A DNA stretch of 64,000 nucleotides from Schistosoma haematobium (lineage: Eukaryota > Platyhelminthes > Trematoda > Strigeidida > Schistosomatidae), in assembly GCF_000699445.3 (NCBI RefSeq), contig NC_067202.1, positions 17,331,644 through 17,395,643 of the forward strand, read 5' to 3'. Position 1 is the first letter of the stretch. Each line of letters opens with the position of its first letter. The notes below the pieces were generated by a model that ran no database searches, had not been told where the DNA came from, and saw only the letters and a list, made by a program, of their open reading frames with translations. Positions 45,945 to 56,449 of this stretch are shown here, in pieces. The translations under genes were made by a program, and so were the position numbers.

Positions 45945-46215
45945 TAATATCAGAAAGGGTTTTTGTGAAGATTGTAGTCATTTCAATCGTTGAGATTATG
46001 AGGAAGTACTGGACAGACGTTTCATCCTATTGTGGGACTCCTCAACAGTACGCATCCATAACCCCGCCTCGCGAGGTTCAAATCCAGGACCTATTAGCCT
46101 TGCGCACGAGTGCTTAACCAATACACCACTGATTGGGTCGGTATCCAACGATGTTAATGTATAACTTCAACTATTCCAAGAACTTGAGTGACACATGTCA
46201 CATCAGTGAGTTACG
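45945..46215 (-). mobile_element. HH-SINE, truncated
   Basis: Antisense unit with B-box complement (GAGGTTCAAATCCAGGACC) and a hammerhead at 46051-46006 that differs from a complete core only by C3 to U (UUGAGGA). Stem I GUACUG/CAGUAC is perfect, and GAAA and GUC are present. Confidence 0.75.
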
Positions 46216-46515
46216 AATGACAAATTGTTTTTTCTACACATAAGGGAGTGATGGTGATGGTTAAAATTTACGAATAACCAAGGCTTCTATAAACCTAAGA
46301 ATTTGTCCTTGATAGTTCCTATACAAAATTTTTGAATCTGTATTGATGCCAATTACTGTGTTCTGTTTTAGCTATGTGTTTTGCTATCGATAAACATGAT
46401 TATCTATATCCTATATGGATTGAATCATTTGATATTAACTGATTGTGAAACCATTTAGGGACATATTGTATGGCGCTTGACTGTATTGTTTGATTACTCT
46501 TTCCTATGTATGTAT
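46216..46515. other. No recognisable feature
   Basis: Nothing supportable. Confidence 0.4.
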
Positions 46516-46519
46516 GTCC

Positions 46520-46735
46520 ACAGAACGTAGCTAACATATTAAAAACCTCCCACGAAAAGGCCAGCCTCAAGCAGTTGTCCCTTGGGCTCTGCGGTCACGC
46601 TCCCAGGTCGTTAAGGCCAACATTAATCCAACTTCCTTTTCAGATTCCTCGAGAAATACCCTTCCATGGTGTGGGCAGCCAAGAAGTGACATCAGCTCTC
46701 ATACCCATAATAGCACACGATGTCCGCAGAAATAT
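46520..46735 (-). repeat. LINE-A leader fragment
   Basis: CTCCCACGAAAAGGCC, AGTTGTCCCTTGGGCTCTGC, AACATTAATCCAACTTCC and AAATACCCTTCCA match 33088-33225 in the same orientation. Markedly GC-richer than its flanks. Confidence 0.65.
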
Positions 46736-47320
46736 ATAAATTCGTAAATGCAATGAGATATGACGTAATCATTTGTAGATTGCCTAGGTCTATTCGGAAT
46801 CATGGGTTTGATCTTTTCAATCACAATTAATTTAATAGCATAATAGGTTTTCTTGATGGCTACTATCTATCTCTGTCTTGAAACTATTCTATTGAATTCA
46901 CCTCTATATGGTAGATAGATATAAAAAGAAATTTTCTTGGGAACCGAAGTCATGAACTGACTTCATACAAATTACACTTAACATCCATTTAACAACAGGA
47001 ATGAACTAAACACAAATGGATATTCACTTTCATACCAAAGACTAAAGTCAGGAGCTACATACCTCGTTGCATAAACTTAATCGTTATACCGTTGAGTTAC
47101 CAGTGAAATGACGAATTCAAGTTTAAAAAAAAGCTATTAAAGGGGGGGGGTAGGAGAAACATTATTTTTACATCGTATACAAAGAATAAGAAATTGTTGT
47201 ATTACTTTTGGCTATAAAATGACTTAAGGGATTATTATTGTTATAAATTGTTCGAATTCAATTAGTAAATGATAATGTACCTATTGATTTAAGATGTAAA
47301 TGACCAAGTATTGTAGTATG
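46736..47320. other. No recognisable feature
   Basis: Includes a G10 run at 47143-47152. Nothing else recognised. Confidence 0.4.
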
Positions 47321-47324
47321 TGCT

Positions 47325-47545
47325 ACTAATGTCAACAGATATAAGTAGTATGCACCATCATCAGTCGAAAGTGAAATGCCTAGTGGTAGAAGGTTAAGAA
47401 TATCGAATAGACGAGATCAAGAACAAAGAATGATTGGTGTGAAAACGAAAGATCAATCAAGTCTGAGACAGTTGACTGACACTTTACAAATGAAGTATTT
47501 ACTGTATGGTTCACAGATTTGTGTTTAAGTACATTTGGTTTTAAT
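47325..47545 (-). repeat. Repeat D (LTR-like)
   Basis: Reverse-oriented copy: CAACAGATATAAGTAGTATG, GAAAGTGAAATGCCTAGTGG, GTTGACTGACACTTTACAAA. Confidence 0.55.
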
Positions 47546-47554
47546 TTAAACAGT

Positions 47555-48935
47555 TGAGATCATAAGTCAATTGAAGCTAGACCATCATGGGAAACTTGAA
47601 AGCACTGAACGACCGTTTTGTCCTAGTATGGGACTCCTCAGCAACCTCAAGTGGTGTCCGTCAAGGCTGTCCACTTTCCCCATTTTTGTTTAACTTCATC
47701 ATAGATCTACTGATGGAAATAACTTTCTTGTCGACTGAGTTCTCGGGTATTGGTCTCCATCCAGGAGGTCCACTTATCGACTTAAAATACGCAGATGACA
47801 TAGTCCTGTTTGGTGAAGACGCTGACAAAATGCAGAGTATTTTGGTAGCACTAAGCAACAATGCCAGAATGTTTGGAATGCGCTTCTCTCCCTCTAAATA
47901 TAAGTTGTTGCTTGAGGACCGGTCTGCGTCAACACCTGAACTAAGGATAGAGAGCGAAGTAGTCGAACGCGTTGACAATTTCACTTATCTTGGAAGTTTG
48001 ATCAGCCTTAATGGGTTGGTGTCTGACGAAATCTCAGCACGGATTCGAAAAGCACGTTTGGCTTTCGCCAACTTACGTCACCTATGGCAAAGGCGAGATA
48101 TCCGTCTATCAATAAAAGGACGAGTATACTGCGCGGCAGTCCGTTCTGTTTTACTTTACGGCAGCGAAACATGGACATTAAGAGTAGGAGGCACTCGTAA
48201 GCTATTAGTATTTGACCACAGATGCCTTAGAAATATTGCTGGCATCTGCTGGGATCACCGGGTAATTAGTAGTGAGGTTAGACGTAGGGTATTAGGGAAT
48301 GATGATGGTAAATCAGTTGATGAGGTTGTGAATCTTCATCGATTGAGATGGTTGGGCCACGTGTTACGTATGCCTGAACACCGTTTACCACGACGTGCAA
48401 TGCTATCCGGTATTGGAGATGGTTGGAAGAAAGTTAGGGGCGGCCAAACCAAAACGTGGCATCAGTGCCTGAAGACACTAACTTCTAGTCTGAGCCATGT
48501 TGGTGGTAGATGCAGACTACTTGGTTGGGGTCCGCGTGACTATCGTAACCAATGGTTGGAGACTCTTGGTGACATGGCTCAGAATCGATCACAATGGCGT
48601 GGGTGAATACACTCTTTGTCTTCCCTTAAACTAAGAGATTAAAATCGCTTCATATCTTTCTTTCTACGAACCAATTCTTTCTTCTTGTACTATATTTCTA
48701 TATGCAATCTTTCTCTTATATATTACCACCTTTGACCTAACCACTGCTATGAATCCAGTGTTCATCTTGTTGTGTTAATGAGGTATGGCAACCTGGACCG
48801 ATGCACATATGTGCCTGGTCCTACGTTGTAGCTGACTGACTGACTCAGCAGTGTGCATCCACGACCCCGCCCCGCTGGATTCGAACCCAGGACCTATGTG
48901 ACTCACGCTAACCGCTTAACCAACTAGACCACTGG
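47555..48935 (-). mobile_element. HH-SINE split by a LINE-A insertion
   Basis: The antisense unit starts TCATAAGTCAATTGAAGCTA, reaches the hammerhead (TTTTGTCCTAGTATGGGACT, then CCTCAGCA), is interrupted at 47643, and resumes at 48844 (CTCAGCAGTGTGCATCC) with the B-box complement GGATTCGAACCCAGGACC and A-box complement to 48935. The LINE therefore landed within the ribozyme. Confidence 0.85.
47644..48843 (+). mobile_element. LINE-A (A1, RTE-type) 5'-truncated insertion with intact RT end
   Basis: Flanked by CTCAGCA (47637-47643 and 48844-48850). One frame stays open from SGVRQGCPLSPFLFNFIIDL through KYADDIVLFGEDADKM (YADD catalytic motif, about 47795), FTYLGSLISLNGLVSDEISA, RHLWQRRDIRLSIKGRVYCA, LRWLGHVLRMPEHRLPRRAM and LETLGDMAQNRSQWRG to a stop at 48604-48606. 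The 3' UTR ends CTACGTTGTAGCTGACTGAC. Lack of frameshifts marks a young copy. It cannot move by itself: endonuclease, fingers and half of the palm are missing. The open frame extends upstream into the HH-SINE, giving a chimeric 339-codon frame from 47587. Confidence 0.9.
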
Positions 48936-49209
48936 TTGTCTCCACTTGTGTTCTCGTTCATTACAGTATGACTTCATTGAAATCTTTTTTTTAAAAAAAG
49001 AATAAGTTTCAGCATAAGTGAATATTGACTTTGGTTGTATTATTAACCTTGAAATGCTAAGAAATTGGTTAATTGTCATTGTATATTTCTTGGCCGAATG
49101 GTTTGTGTAGTGACATTTAACCCGTTTAGTTTCTTACATAATCAGAGTATGACTTATATAATCTTAACATTGTGCCACAATAATGACGTATTGTACAGTA
49201 TGAACAGCC

Positions 49210-49525
49210 TAATGTTCAGCCTAACCTTGCCGGTTGAATCCAGAACACCGAACCAGCTTCCACTGTGCGAATCGTTTATTTCAAACATACTTGGTTTATA
49301 TATCAACCAAACAGACCTCAACGCACGATAAAATAGGAATTAACATTTATACAAGATCAGGTCACAAGGTGGCTGTGAACGCGGGAGACTGTAATTAATA
49401 AACAGGGTATCCTTAAGGATAGTAAATCGTATAATAATGGTCTATAAGCCAAAATAAAGCCTATAATAAGAGGAATATAGATTTATGTAATCTAGTTACT
49501 GAATAGTTATACGATAAGAATATAT
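49210..49525 (+). repeat. Repeat E (LTR-type), interrupted on the right by HH-SINE
   Basis: CCGGTTGAATCCAGAACACC, ATCGTTTATTTCAAACATAC, CAAACAGACC and AAATCGTATAATAATGG. Its right end resumes after the HH-SINE insertion at 50083 (AATATGTGTATAATATTAGT, like 7448-7470). Confidence 0.65.
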
Positions 49526-50082
49526 CATAGATTGAAATCATGAGTCAATTGAAGCTAGACCATCATGGACGAAACGGACGTCCAGTGCTTTCAGGTTTTC
49601 TATGGTGGTCTAGCTTCAATTGACTCATGAATTCAATCAGTGAGATTCCTAAAATCTCCACAAAACCCCTTCTGATAATAATCATCCGCTCACTAGTGAC
49701 TGACTTCAAGAGATACCCTTGGAGTTCTAGTGAGAAGCCGTTAACAGTGGAGTTCAACCAGGTCTGTTGTGAGATATCTACTCACTGAAGACAATGGTGT
49801 ACGGTGGTGCAACTTCGTGGATTGGTTGAAGTTAGACATTAACACCGTCAGATGCCGGCCAGCTCAGTGGTCTAGTTGGTTGAGCGCCTAGCGCGAGACT
49901 GATAGATCCTGGGTTCGAATGTCGCGGGGTGCGGGATCGTGAATGCTCACTGCTGAGGAGTCCTATACTAGGACGAGACGGCCGTCCAGTGCTTCCAGGT
50001 TTTCCATGGTGGTCTAGCTTCAATCGACTCATGATTTCAATCAATGAAATTTCTAAAAATCTCCGCAAAACCCCTTCTGATA
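49526..50082 (+). mobile_element. HH-SINE head-to-tail dimer inserted as one event
   Basis: Flanked by ATAAGAATATAT (49514-49525) and ATAAGAATATGT (50083-50094), 11 of 12 identical. Contents: a short antisense terminus (49531-49567), the 3' part of a sense unit (49568-49665: CGAAACGGACGTCCAGTGC to CTCCACAAAACC), then a complete sense unit (49666-50082). The complete unit has an A box (AGCTCAGTGGTCTAG, 49861), B box (GGGTTCGAATG) and hammerhead 49947-49992 with GAGA for GAAA. Confidence 0.85.
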
Positions 50083-50224
50083 ATAAGAATATGTGTATAA
50101 TATTAGTCCATTAATAGCTCTTTAAAGTTATTCATAACTTAATCTCCGGTAGGATATAACAGTATGGTACTATATTTTGATCATAAATAAATGAAACAGA
50201 ACTTCAAGTAGATAAGAGTTTAAG

Positions 50225-50438
50225 TGTAAAGGTTGTTGTTGGGAAGATCCAGAAAAGTCGCTGAAAATATTAAGAAGCATCTTATTCGATCAGAATTCAA
50301 CAGAACTTTTTTTGCCAGAAACATCTAGAAAATGAAAAGTCACATGTCAAGTTTCTGATTAGATGATCACCTATACTACTACTACTACTACTACTACTAC
50401 TGCTACTACTACTACTACTACTACTGCTACTACTACTG

Positions 50439-50470
<32 letters not shown>

Positions 50471-50471
50471 G

Positions 50472-50521
<50 letters not shown>

Positions 50522-50522
50522 G

Positions 50523-50562
<40 letters not shown>

Positions 50563-50755
50563 ATTCAGTACCGTTCCAGAATTTTCCGGAAGCCCAAACT
50601 CATCTAAAATACATCAACGAGCATTGTATTGAAGTGTGTTTCCCATATTTCACGCCTTTTCTCTTGTATTCAAGTCTCTGTGTAATTCTAACCTATCGGT
50701 TACTAGAACAGTATAAGAACTGAATCTAAGCGTTCAGTTAGCAAGACTTATCTGT
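50225..50755 (+). repeat. Repeat G, LTR-like, carrying an expanded triplet array
   Basis: TTGTTGGGAAGATCCAGAAAA to GTTAGCAAGACTTAT, the same order as 35258-35655. Confidence 0.55.
50374..50562. repeat. (TAC)n microsatellite, 63 triplets
   Basis: TAC triplets with five scattered TGC interruptions. The open poly-Thr frame over it is a repeat artefact. Confidence 0.95.
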
Positions 50756-50964
50756 GTAAAAGAACACTGTAAATATATTTCATTGAAAGAAACGATCGGA
50801 ATCTAACTTATTATTTCTTGATTGACATTTTCTTCAAATGATCATAATTGAAATATTATTGATTATTTTATAGTTGTAGTTAATGGTTCATTGTTCTAGA
50901 GATTAAGTTGCCTTGGCATTTAAATCATAAACTGAATTATGTTAAATATTGAACTCTAAGATGT

Positions 50965-51060
50965 AGGCACATCCAGCTGACGAGCCCCAGACAGGACGAA
51001 ACACGTGTCTTGAATTCTACTGCTAGACACTATCCTACTTTAGTTACAATACTTGTGAAT
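50965..51060 (+). mobile_element. SMalpha-like hammerhead relic
   Basis: CCAGCTGACGAGCCCCAGAC, AGGACGAAACACGTGTC, then TTGAATTCTACTGCTAGACA, the layout of the classical schistosome satellite hammerhead. CUGACGA, GAAA and GUC are all present (50977-51009), stem III ACAC/GUGU is self-complementary, stem II has one mismatch, and stem I is weak. Confidence 0.65.
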
Positions 51061-51371
51061 GAAGACAATATCAAGACAATACACACAGAATGTACATATG
51101 CTAATAAGAGACTGATCAATTGTAGGCCTAATCATCAATGGAAAGATTTAAACAACCAATATGATAACGAATATCCAATAGGTTTTTAAATTTATTTGTT
51201 TACAATTTCAGAATTGATTCTTTTCATGATCAAATTGTTGTTTCAGTTACAAATATATCATACAAGTTCATTCAAATCTGTCATAAGTTCTATTTTAAAA
51301 TCAATGTTCTTTATCCTTCTGCCTCTTTTGAATATTCTAATGGATGATATATGTATAACAGTAGTAATGAA
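51061..51371. other. No recognisable feature
   Basis: AT-rich; nothing supportable. Confidence 0.4.
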
Positions 51372-51865
51372 ATTGCTCTGGTACGGTCGAGGGTGTGAAG
51401 AGTCAACTCTCCTTATCCAAATACACTCATATGACCATGTGTATACAAACACTGTCAAGGAAAGTCCTACTCAATAACTTCTCTCACCACCGGTGTTGAT
51501 TACGAAATCGATACGACGAAAAGCAAATATCCGGTGTCTAAACTGACTAGGTGGATATGAAGAATCCACTTAGGGCAGTAGGAATACTTCTATTCTTAAC
51601 CAATTGTCCACATGAGCTCCAGGATCATGAATGAACAAATGATGTATGAATCAATTGTTAGTCACAGAATACCATGCAACTGCATCTACTGACATTGCTC
51701 CACTAACTTGTGGATTAGACCTTTAGGTGAAAGGCTCTTGGTGTGCGCTCCCTCCCTCCGAAGAAAACCATCTGTTTCGGTTTGGGTATTCGGGCAGATG
51801 ACTTGTGTAGCTCATATATATTCGGTGCCCCATTTTACCAATATTTATGTATTCAAATAAATAAG
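51372..51865 (+). repeat. R480 copy, subtype shared with 58225-58715
   Basis: CTGGTACGGTCGAGGGTGTG to GTATTCAAATAAATAAGTAA. It shares long identical blocks with the reverse complement of 58225-58715, including CTCCAGGATCATGAATGAAC. Confidence 0.8.
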
Positions 51866-52056
51866 TAAACATAATACTATCTAAAATTATTCCCTTTAAT
51901 TTACCATGAGCAGAATCTTAATTATGCTAAATGTGTGCCAGTTATCATTGATAACATTACTATAATTTTTTTAAGTCAGCCAAAATCCAACATACATAAT
52001 GTTCGATTTTAGTTTAGTGATCTGTGGGTATTATGCTCACGGTAATACTTGAAGTT

Positions 52057-53335
52057 TAAATGGTTTGAATTATTTTTTTCTGGTTAGCGTTTTTTTAGCG
52101 AGTTAGTTTTCTACGGGATAGGGTCGCTAACCCCATGCCCAACCCTCCTCCTTTACCCGGGCTTGGGAACGGCAGTAACTCTAGAAGACCTACAGTCGGA
52201 GTTGAGTGGAACTCATCACTGTACATCAACTTCATTGATTATGGAAAGACATTTGACAGTGTAGAAAGGAGAACGTTATGGAAACTTCTTCAACACTACG
52301 GAGTTCCTGAGAGGATTGTCAAAATTATCCAGAACTCATACGACGGACTACAGTGCAAGGTTGTGGATGGAGGACAGCTGACAGACGCATTCCAAGTAAG
52401 GACCGGAGTCAGACAAGGCTGTTTACTCTCTCCCTTCCTCTTCGTCTGGTGGTCGACTGGATTATGAAGACCTCGACATCTGAGGGGAAACATGGAATAC
52501 AATGTACAGCTCAGAATCAAATAGACGATTTGAACTTCGCAGATGACCTAGCCCTCCTATCGTATACACATGAACAAATGCAGATAAACACAGCCAGTGT
52601 AGTAGCAGTCTCTGCATCAGTAGGCCTCAACATACACAAGGGGAAAATCAAAGTCCTCAAATACAACACTGAGAAACCAATCCAACCACAATTGATGGCG
52701 AAACTCTGGGAGTTGTAGAACCCTTCACATACCTGGGAAGAATTGTCGATGAACAAGGAGGATGAGTTGAAGACGTAAAGGCGAGGATCGGCAAAGCAAG
52801 GGTCGCATTCCTACAATTGAAGAACATATGGAACTCAAAACAACTGTCTGTCAACCAATATCAAAGTGAGGATCTTCAATATGAACATCAAGGCAGTTCT
52901 ACTGTACGGAGCTGAAACTTGGACAACTGCAACAACCACAATCAAGAAAGTACAAGTATTTATAAATAGCTGTCTACGCAAGATACTCAATATTCATTGG
53001 CCAGATACCATTAGCAACAGCCTTCTGTGGGAGAGAACAAACCAGATTCCAGCTGAAGAAGAAATTAGGAAAAGACTATGGGAATGGATAGGACATACAT
53101 CACGCAAATCATCGAACTAAATCACGAGGCAAGTCCTAACTTGGAATTCTGAAGGAAAGCGGAAAAGAGGAAGGCCAAAGAATACATTACATCGGGAAAT
53201 AGAATTAAATATGAAAAGGATGATTTATAACTGGAAGGAGCTGGAAAGGATTGTTGAGGACAGAGTTGGATGGAGAATGCTGGTGAGCGGTCTATGCTCC
53301 TTCGCGAGGAGTAACAGGCGTAAGTAAGTAAGTAT
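52057..53335 (+). mobile_element. LINE-B internally deleted insertion with 15-base target duplication
   Basis: GTAATACTTGAAGTT flanks it exactly (52042-52056, 53336-53350). The LINE-B 5' region (to about 52206) is fused to the RT palm: LYINFIDYGKTFDSVERRTL (52222), RTGVRQGCLLSPFLFVW (52402), then LNFADDLALLSYTHEQMQIN (52532, FADD). The thumb has ITLDGE-like remnants, and the C-terminal [20 protein letters not shown] is near 53060. It ends GGAGTAACAGGCGTAAGTAA. The endonuclease and fingers are deleted and there are at least four frameshifts. Confidence 0.85.
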
Positions 53336-53350
53336 GTAATACTTGAAGTT

Positions 53351-53865
53351 CACAAGTTCAATTCTATGTAAAAGTCGTATATACTTTTTGGTAAAAGATT
53401 CAAAAGTAACAGTGATTAGGCAATTATCTAATGCTCTTCACTTTAGTCATCTCAATTAATGCCAGTATAAGATAAAATCTAACGTGACAGTTATCTTTGT
53501 TAATTTCATACATTCGTGATACTTATCCCATAATTAAGTGACAATCTTTTGACATTAGTTCTAGAACTTCTAAAGCAAAGAATATACACGAGACTAGAGT
53601 GTTTTAAAATCAATGTATTTGAATCATTTCTCTTGAACAATGAAACCATAACCGAATGATCAGTGCTAAGGATAGCACAAGGTTACATGGTAGAAATGAT
53701 GAATTAGTTAAGGATATAGAGAATCAATGTCAAATCAATTAGCTTGGCCATGTATATTGTACAGACTGATTTATCTCCTTTCTTGATAAATAACAGTGGC
53801 TAACATAATAACAGCTTGAAATAAATCTGTTGGTCGCCTGATCAAAACAAGTGATCGACTGACAT
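53351..53865. other. No recognisable feature
   Basis: AT-rich; nothing supportable. Confidence 0.4.
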
Positions 53866-53869
53866 AATC

Positions 53870-54060
53870 TTATTTATTTACTTATTTATACCTGTTAAAA
53901 TCCTCGTGGAGGAGCATAGGCCACCCACTAGGATTCTCCATCGAACTCCGTCTTGGACAATTGTTTTCATTTGTCTCCAGTTTTTATTCATCCTTTTGTT
54001 GTTTGCTTACAATTCCCAAAGCAATGTGTTTTTTTTGGTCTTCCTATTTTTCATTCGTCT
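53870..54060 (-). repeat. LINE-B 3'-end fragment
   Basis: TTATTTACTTATTTATACCT, AGGAGCATAGGCCACCCAC and GGATTCTCCATCGAACTCCG. Confidence 0.65.
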
Positions 54061-54455
54061 TCATGAACTAATAAATTCACTGACTATCAAACCAACCAGT
54101 GTCTGGATGTAACTATCGATGGTTTACGATGTACGACTTTAAGTGAAACTGCTCGAAATCAGTAACAATTAGGTGTATTTATTCATTCTTCACAAAGTAT
54201 TTTGAGTAAATATTGGCACATCTTCGAACTACTTCATATGAAAATCTTAATAAGATTTTGATACTACTTACAAAATAAATAGTAGCTATATGAAAAATAA
54301 AAACAAAACTACCGAAATCTAGGTTCTGATACATTACAGTCTTCAACTTTCTTGTGGTTACTTAACAGTTCCCAACATGTAAATATCGATCCCAATCAGC
54401 TAGTCCCTAACCACTTATGGGAATATCTAAATATAGTTTAATTCTCGGTAAAATT

Positions 54456-54854
54456 TGAATTATTTTTCTGGTAATCGTTTTTTTAGCGAGTTAGTTTTCT
54501 ACGGGATGAGGACGCTAACCCCATGCCCAACCCTCCTCCTTTACCCGGGCTTGGGACTGGCAGTAACTTTAGAAGAGCTACAGGCGGAGTTAAAGCCACA
54601 CGGAAACCATACTTAGATGGGTTGTTCTATCTCAATACTAAAACTACTGGATACGACATAATTAATTCTTGAAGGTAGCAACATACGAAACAAAATAACC
54701 TTAATCGCAAAGAGTCCGCAAACATCATTGAATCAGAAAGATCACAGTTTAAAGGTTAATAGTGTAACCTTTTACGGCGACAATGTGTTTTTGGGAGCGG
54801 CCTATGCTCCTTAACGAGGAGTAACAGGCGTAAGTAAGTAAGTAAGTAAGTAAG
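54456..54854 (+). mobile_element. Miniature LINE-B derivative, 399 bases
   Basis: TCTCGGTAAAATT (54443-54455) and TCTCAGTAAAATT (54855-54867) flank it, 12 of 13 identical. About 150 bases of LINE-B 5' region and the last 60 bases (GGAGCGGCCTATGCTCC, then the GTAA repeats) surround roughly 180 bases with no coding content. Confidence 0.75.
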
Positions 54855-54867
54855 TCTCAGTAAAATT

Positions 54868-55130
54868 CTTGTAATATGATTAGTGGTCTTAAGTGAGTGT
54901 AATCAATCAATTAGAGCATATGACACCTACTCAATAAATGACATTGTAGATTATGACGAATAGGAAAGGAAGTAGAAAAGTTCACTTAGACATTTCGATG
55001 GTTAAAAAAAACAAGTATCGAACTTTCCATAAAACCAATAACTTCTAAGTTCGAGTCCTATTCGAGATCATGGATCGGTAGCCTTGTTCAGTAACTAATA
55101 GTCTCCGTATATTTTCCAATTTCATCATAT
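54868..55130. other. No recognisable feature
   Basis: Nothing supportable. Confidence 0.4.
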
Positions 55131-55137
55131 TGCGTAA

Positions 55138-55260
55138 TCCCGCAAGTAGGATCGTGGATGTGCACTGCTGAGGAGTCCTACAATGAGACGAAACGGCCGT
55201 CCAGTGCTTCCAGGTTTCCAAAGATGGTCTAACATCAATCGGTTCATGATCTCAATCCAA
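55138..55260 (+). mobile_element. HH-SINE 3' part with near-complete hammerhead
   Basis: CCCGCAAGTAGGATCGTGG leads into the hammerhead at 55162-55207 and the terminus CATCAATCGGTTCATGATCT. The promoter part is missing or decayed. Confidence 0.75.
55162..55207 (+). ncRNA. Type I hammerhead ribozyme candidate
   Basis: Stem I GCACUG/CAGUGC (six perfect pairs), CUGAGGA, stem II GUC/GAC with one C-A mismatch inside, GAAA, stem III CGGCCG, GUC cleavage triplet ending at 55201. Core complete; stem II is the weak point. Confidence 0.6.
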
Positions 55261-55409
55261 AGTGAGAAAATGTCTGATTTTTTTTGTGTGTTATTTAACT
55301 AAAATCTTATCTTGAATTACACTTTGTTATTGATTTTTCACTTTCAACTTGTCACATTCTTGTCATGTTATGATCGGTATGATAGATGTTCATTTGCTAT
55401 TTTTGCTTA

Positions 55410-55595
55410 GGTTCAAATCATGAATCAACAGTCTAAGTTAGATCATTATCGAAAACCTGAAAGCACTGAACGGTCATTTTGTCCTAGAATGAGACTCTTC
55501 AACAGCGAATACATACAATTCAGCATACGGAACTCCAACCGGAGATCTTCAATCTCATGCTTAAGCACTTAACTTCTAGACCACTAAGTTGTCTA
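55410..55595 (-). repeat. HH-SINE, degenerate
   Basis: TCATGAATCAACAGTCTAAG, GAAAACCTGAAAGCACTGAA, TTTTGTCCTAGAATGAGACT; ribozyme and boxes decayed. Confidence 0.6.
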
Positions 55596-55965
55596 TACAT
55601 ATTTCTATATTTATATGACAGATATAAGATACTACTAATTTTGAAACCCCATTTAAGTTTTAACAGCTTCTAAAATGTGATACTCGATGAATGGTTAATA
55701 AAAACGGTGAAAATCTTCAACTAATTGTCTACTTAAAAGGATGTTTATGAAGTATTTGATTGATTTTGATCTTATAGGAAGACAATTGCTCATGAAGGTT
55801 ACATGGAATAAGTTCTTATTAGCTTAGAAGTGTTCATATAGAGTAATAATGTTCAATGCTAAACAATAACGTTTATTCATGAAGATAATTGATGAGAAAA
55901 CTGAACAGAAGTCAATTGTATGTAGTGTTTCAGAATTGAATTTAAAATATCAAATGATTTTACTT
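55596..55965. other. No recognisable feature
   Basis: AT-rich; nothing supportable. Confidence 0.4.
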
Positions 55966-55969
55966 ACTT

Positions 55970-56150
55970 ACATACGTCTATCACCCCCTCATAGAGGAGT
56001 ACAGATCTCTTAACAGCATTCTCTATCAATCTCTGTTCTGAGCAAACGTTTCCAATTATTATTCATCCTTTTCATGTCTGCTTCCAATTCTTGACACAGT
56101 GTGTTCTTTGGCCTTTCACTTTTCTGTTTCCCTTCAGGAAATTACATGAG
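55970..56150 (-). repeat. LINE-B 3'-end fragment
   Basis: TTACTTACATACGTCTATCA, AGAGGAGTACAGATCTC and GTGTTCTTTGGCCTTTCACT. Confidence 0.65.
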
Positions 56151-56449
56151 ATAAGGGATTGTACATTACTTTTAAGATCAGCCTTTTTACTTCAGCTGTA
56201 TCATAGAAGTATCACAGAAGGTGTTATTTCCTTGTGGGAAAAAACTCCATTTCATTACGAACTAGTGCATAGTTGACTTGAAATTGACACTAATTAGGGA
56301 CCTGTTGAAGATTAAAGAGTATTGTAGAGTTATTTTACTCTAATATTTGAAAGAATTATATACATTTAAAGTCTTATTAGTTCTTATGATATAGTCACTA
56401 GGTTCCAGTACTTTTCTACTTGATATCAATTCTGTTATATCTTGAAGGT

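Noticed and set aside
50363..50632. Poly-threonine open frame
   Set aside because: It is the translation of the TAC microsatellite and exists only because a triplet repeat lacks stops in this frame.
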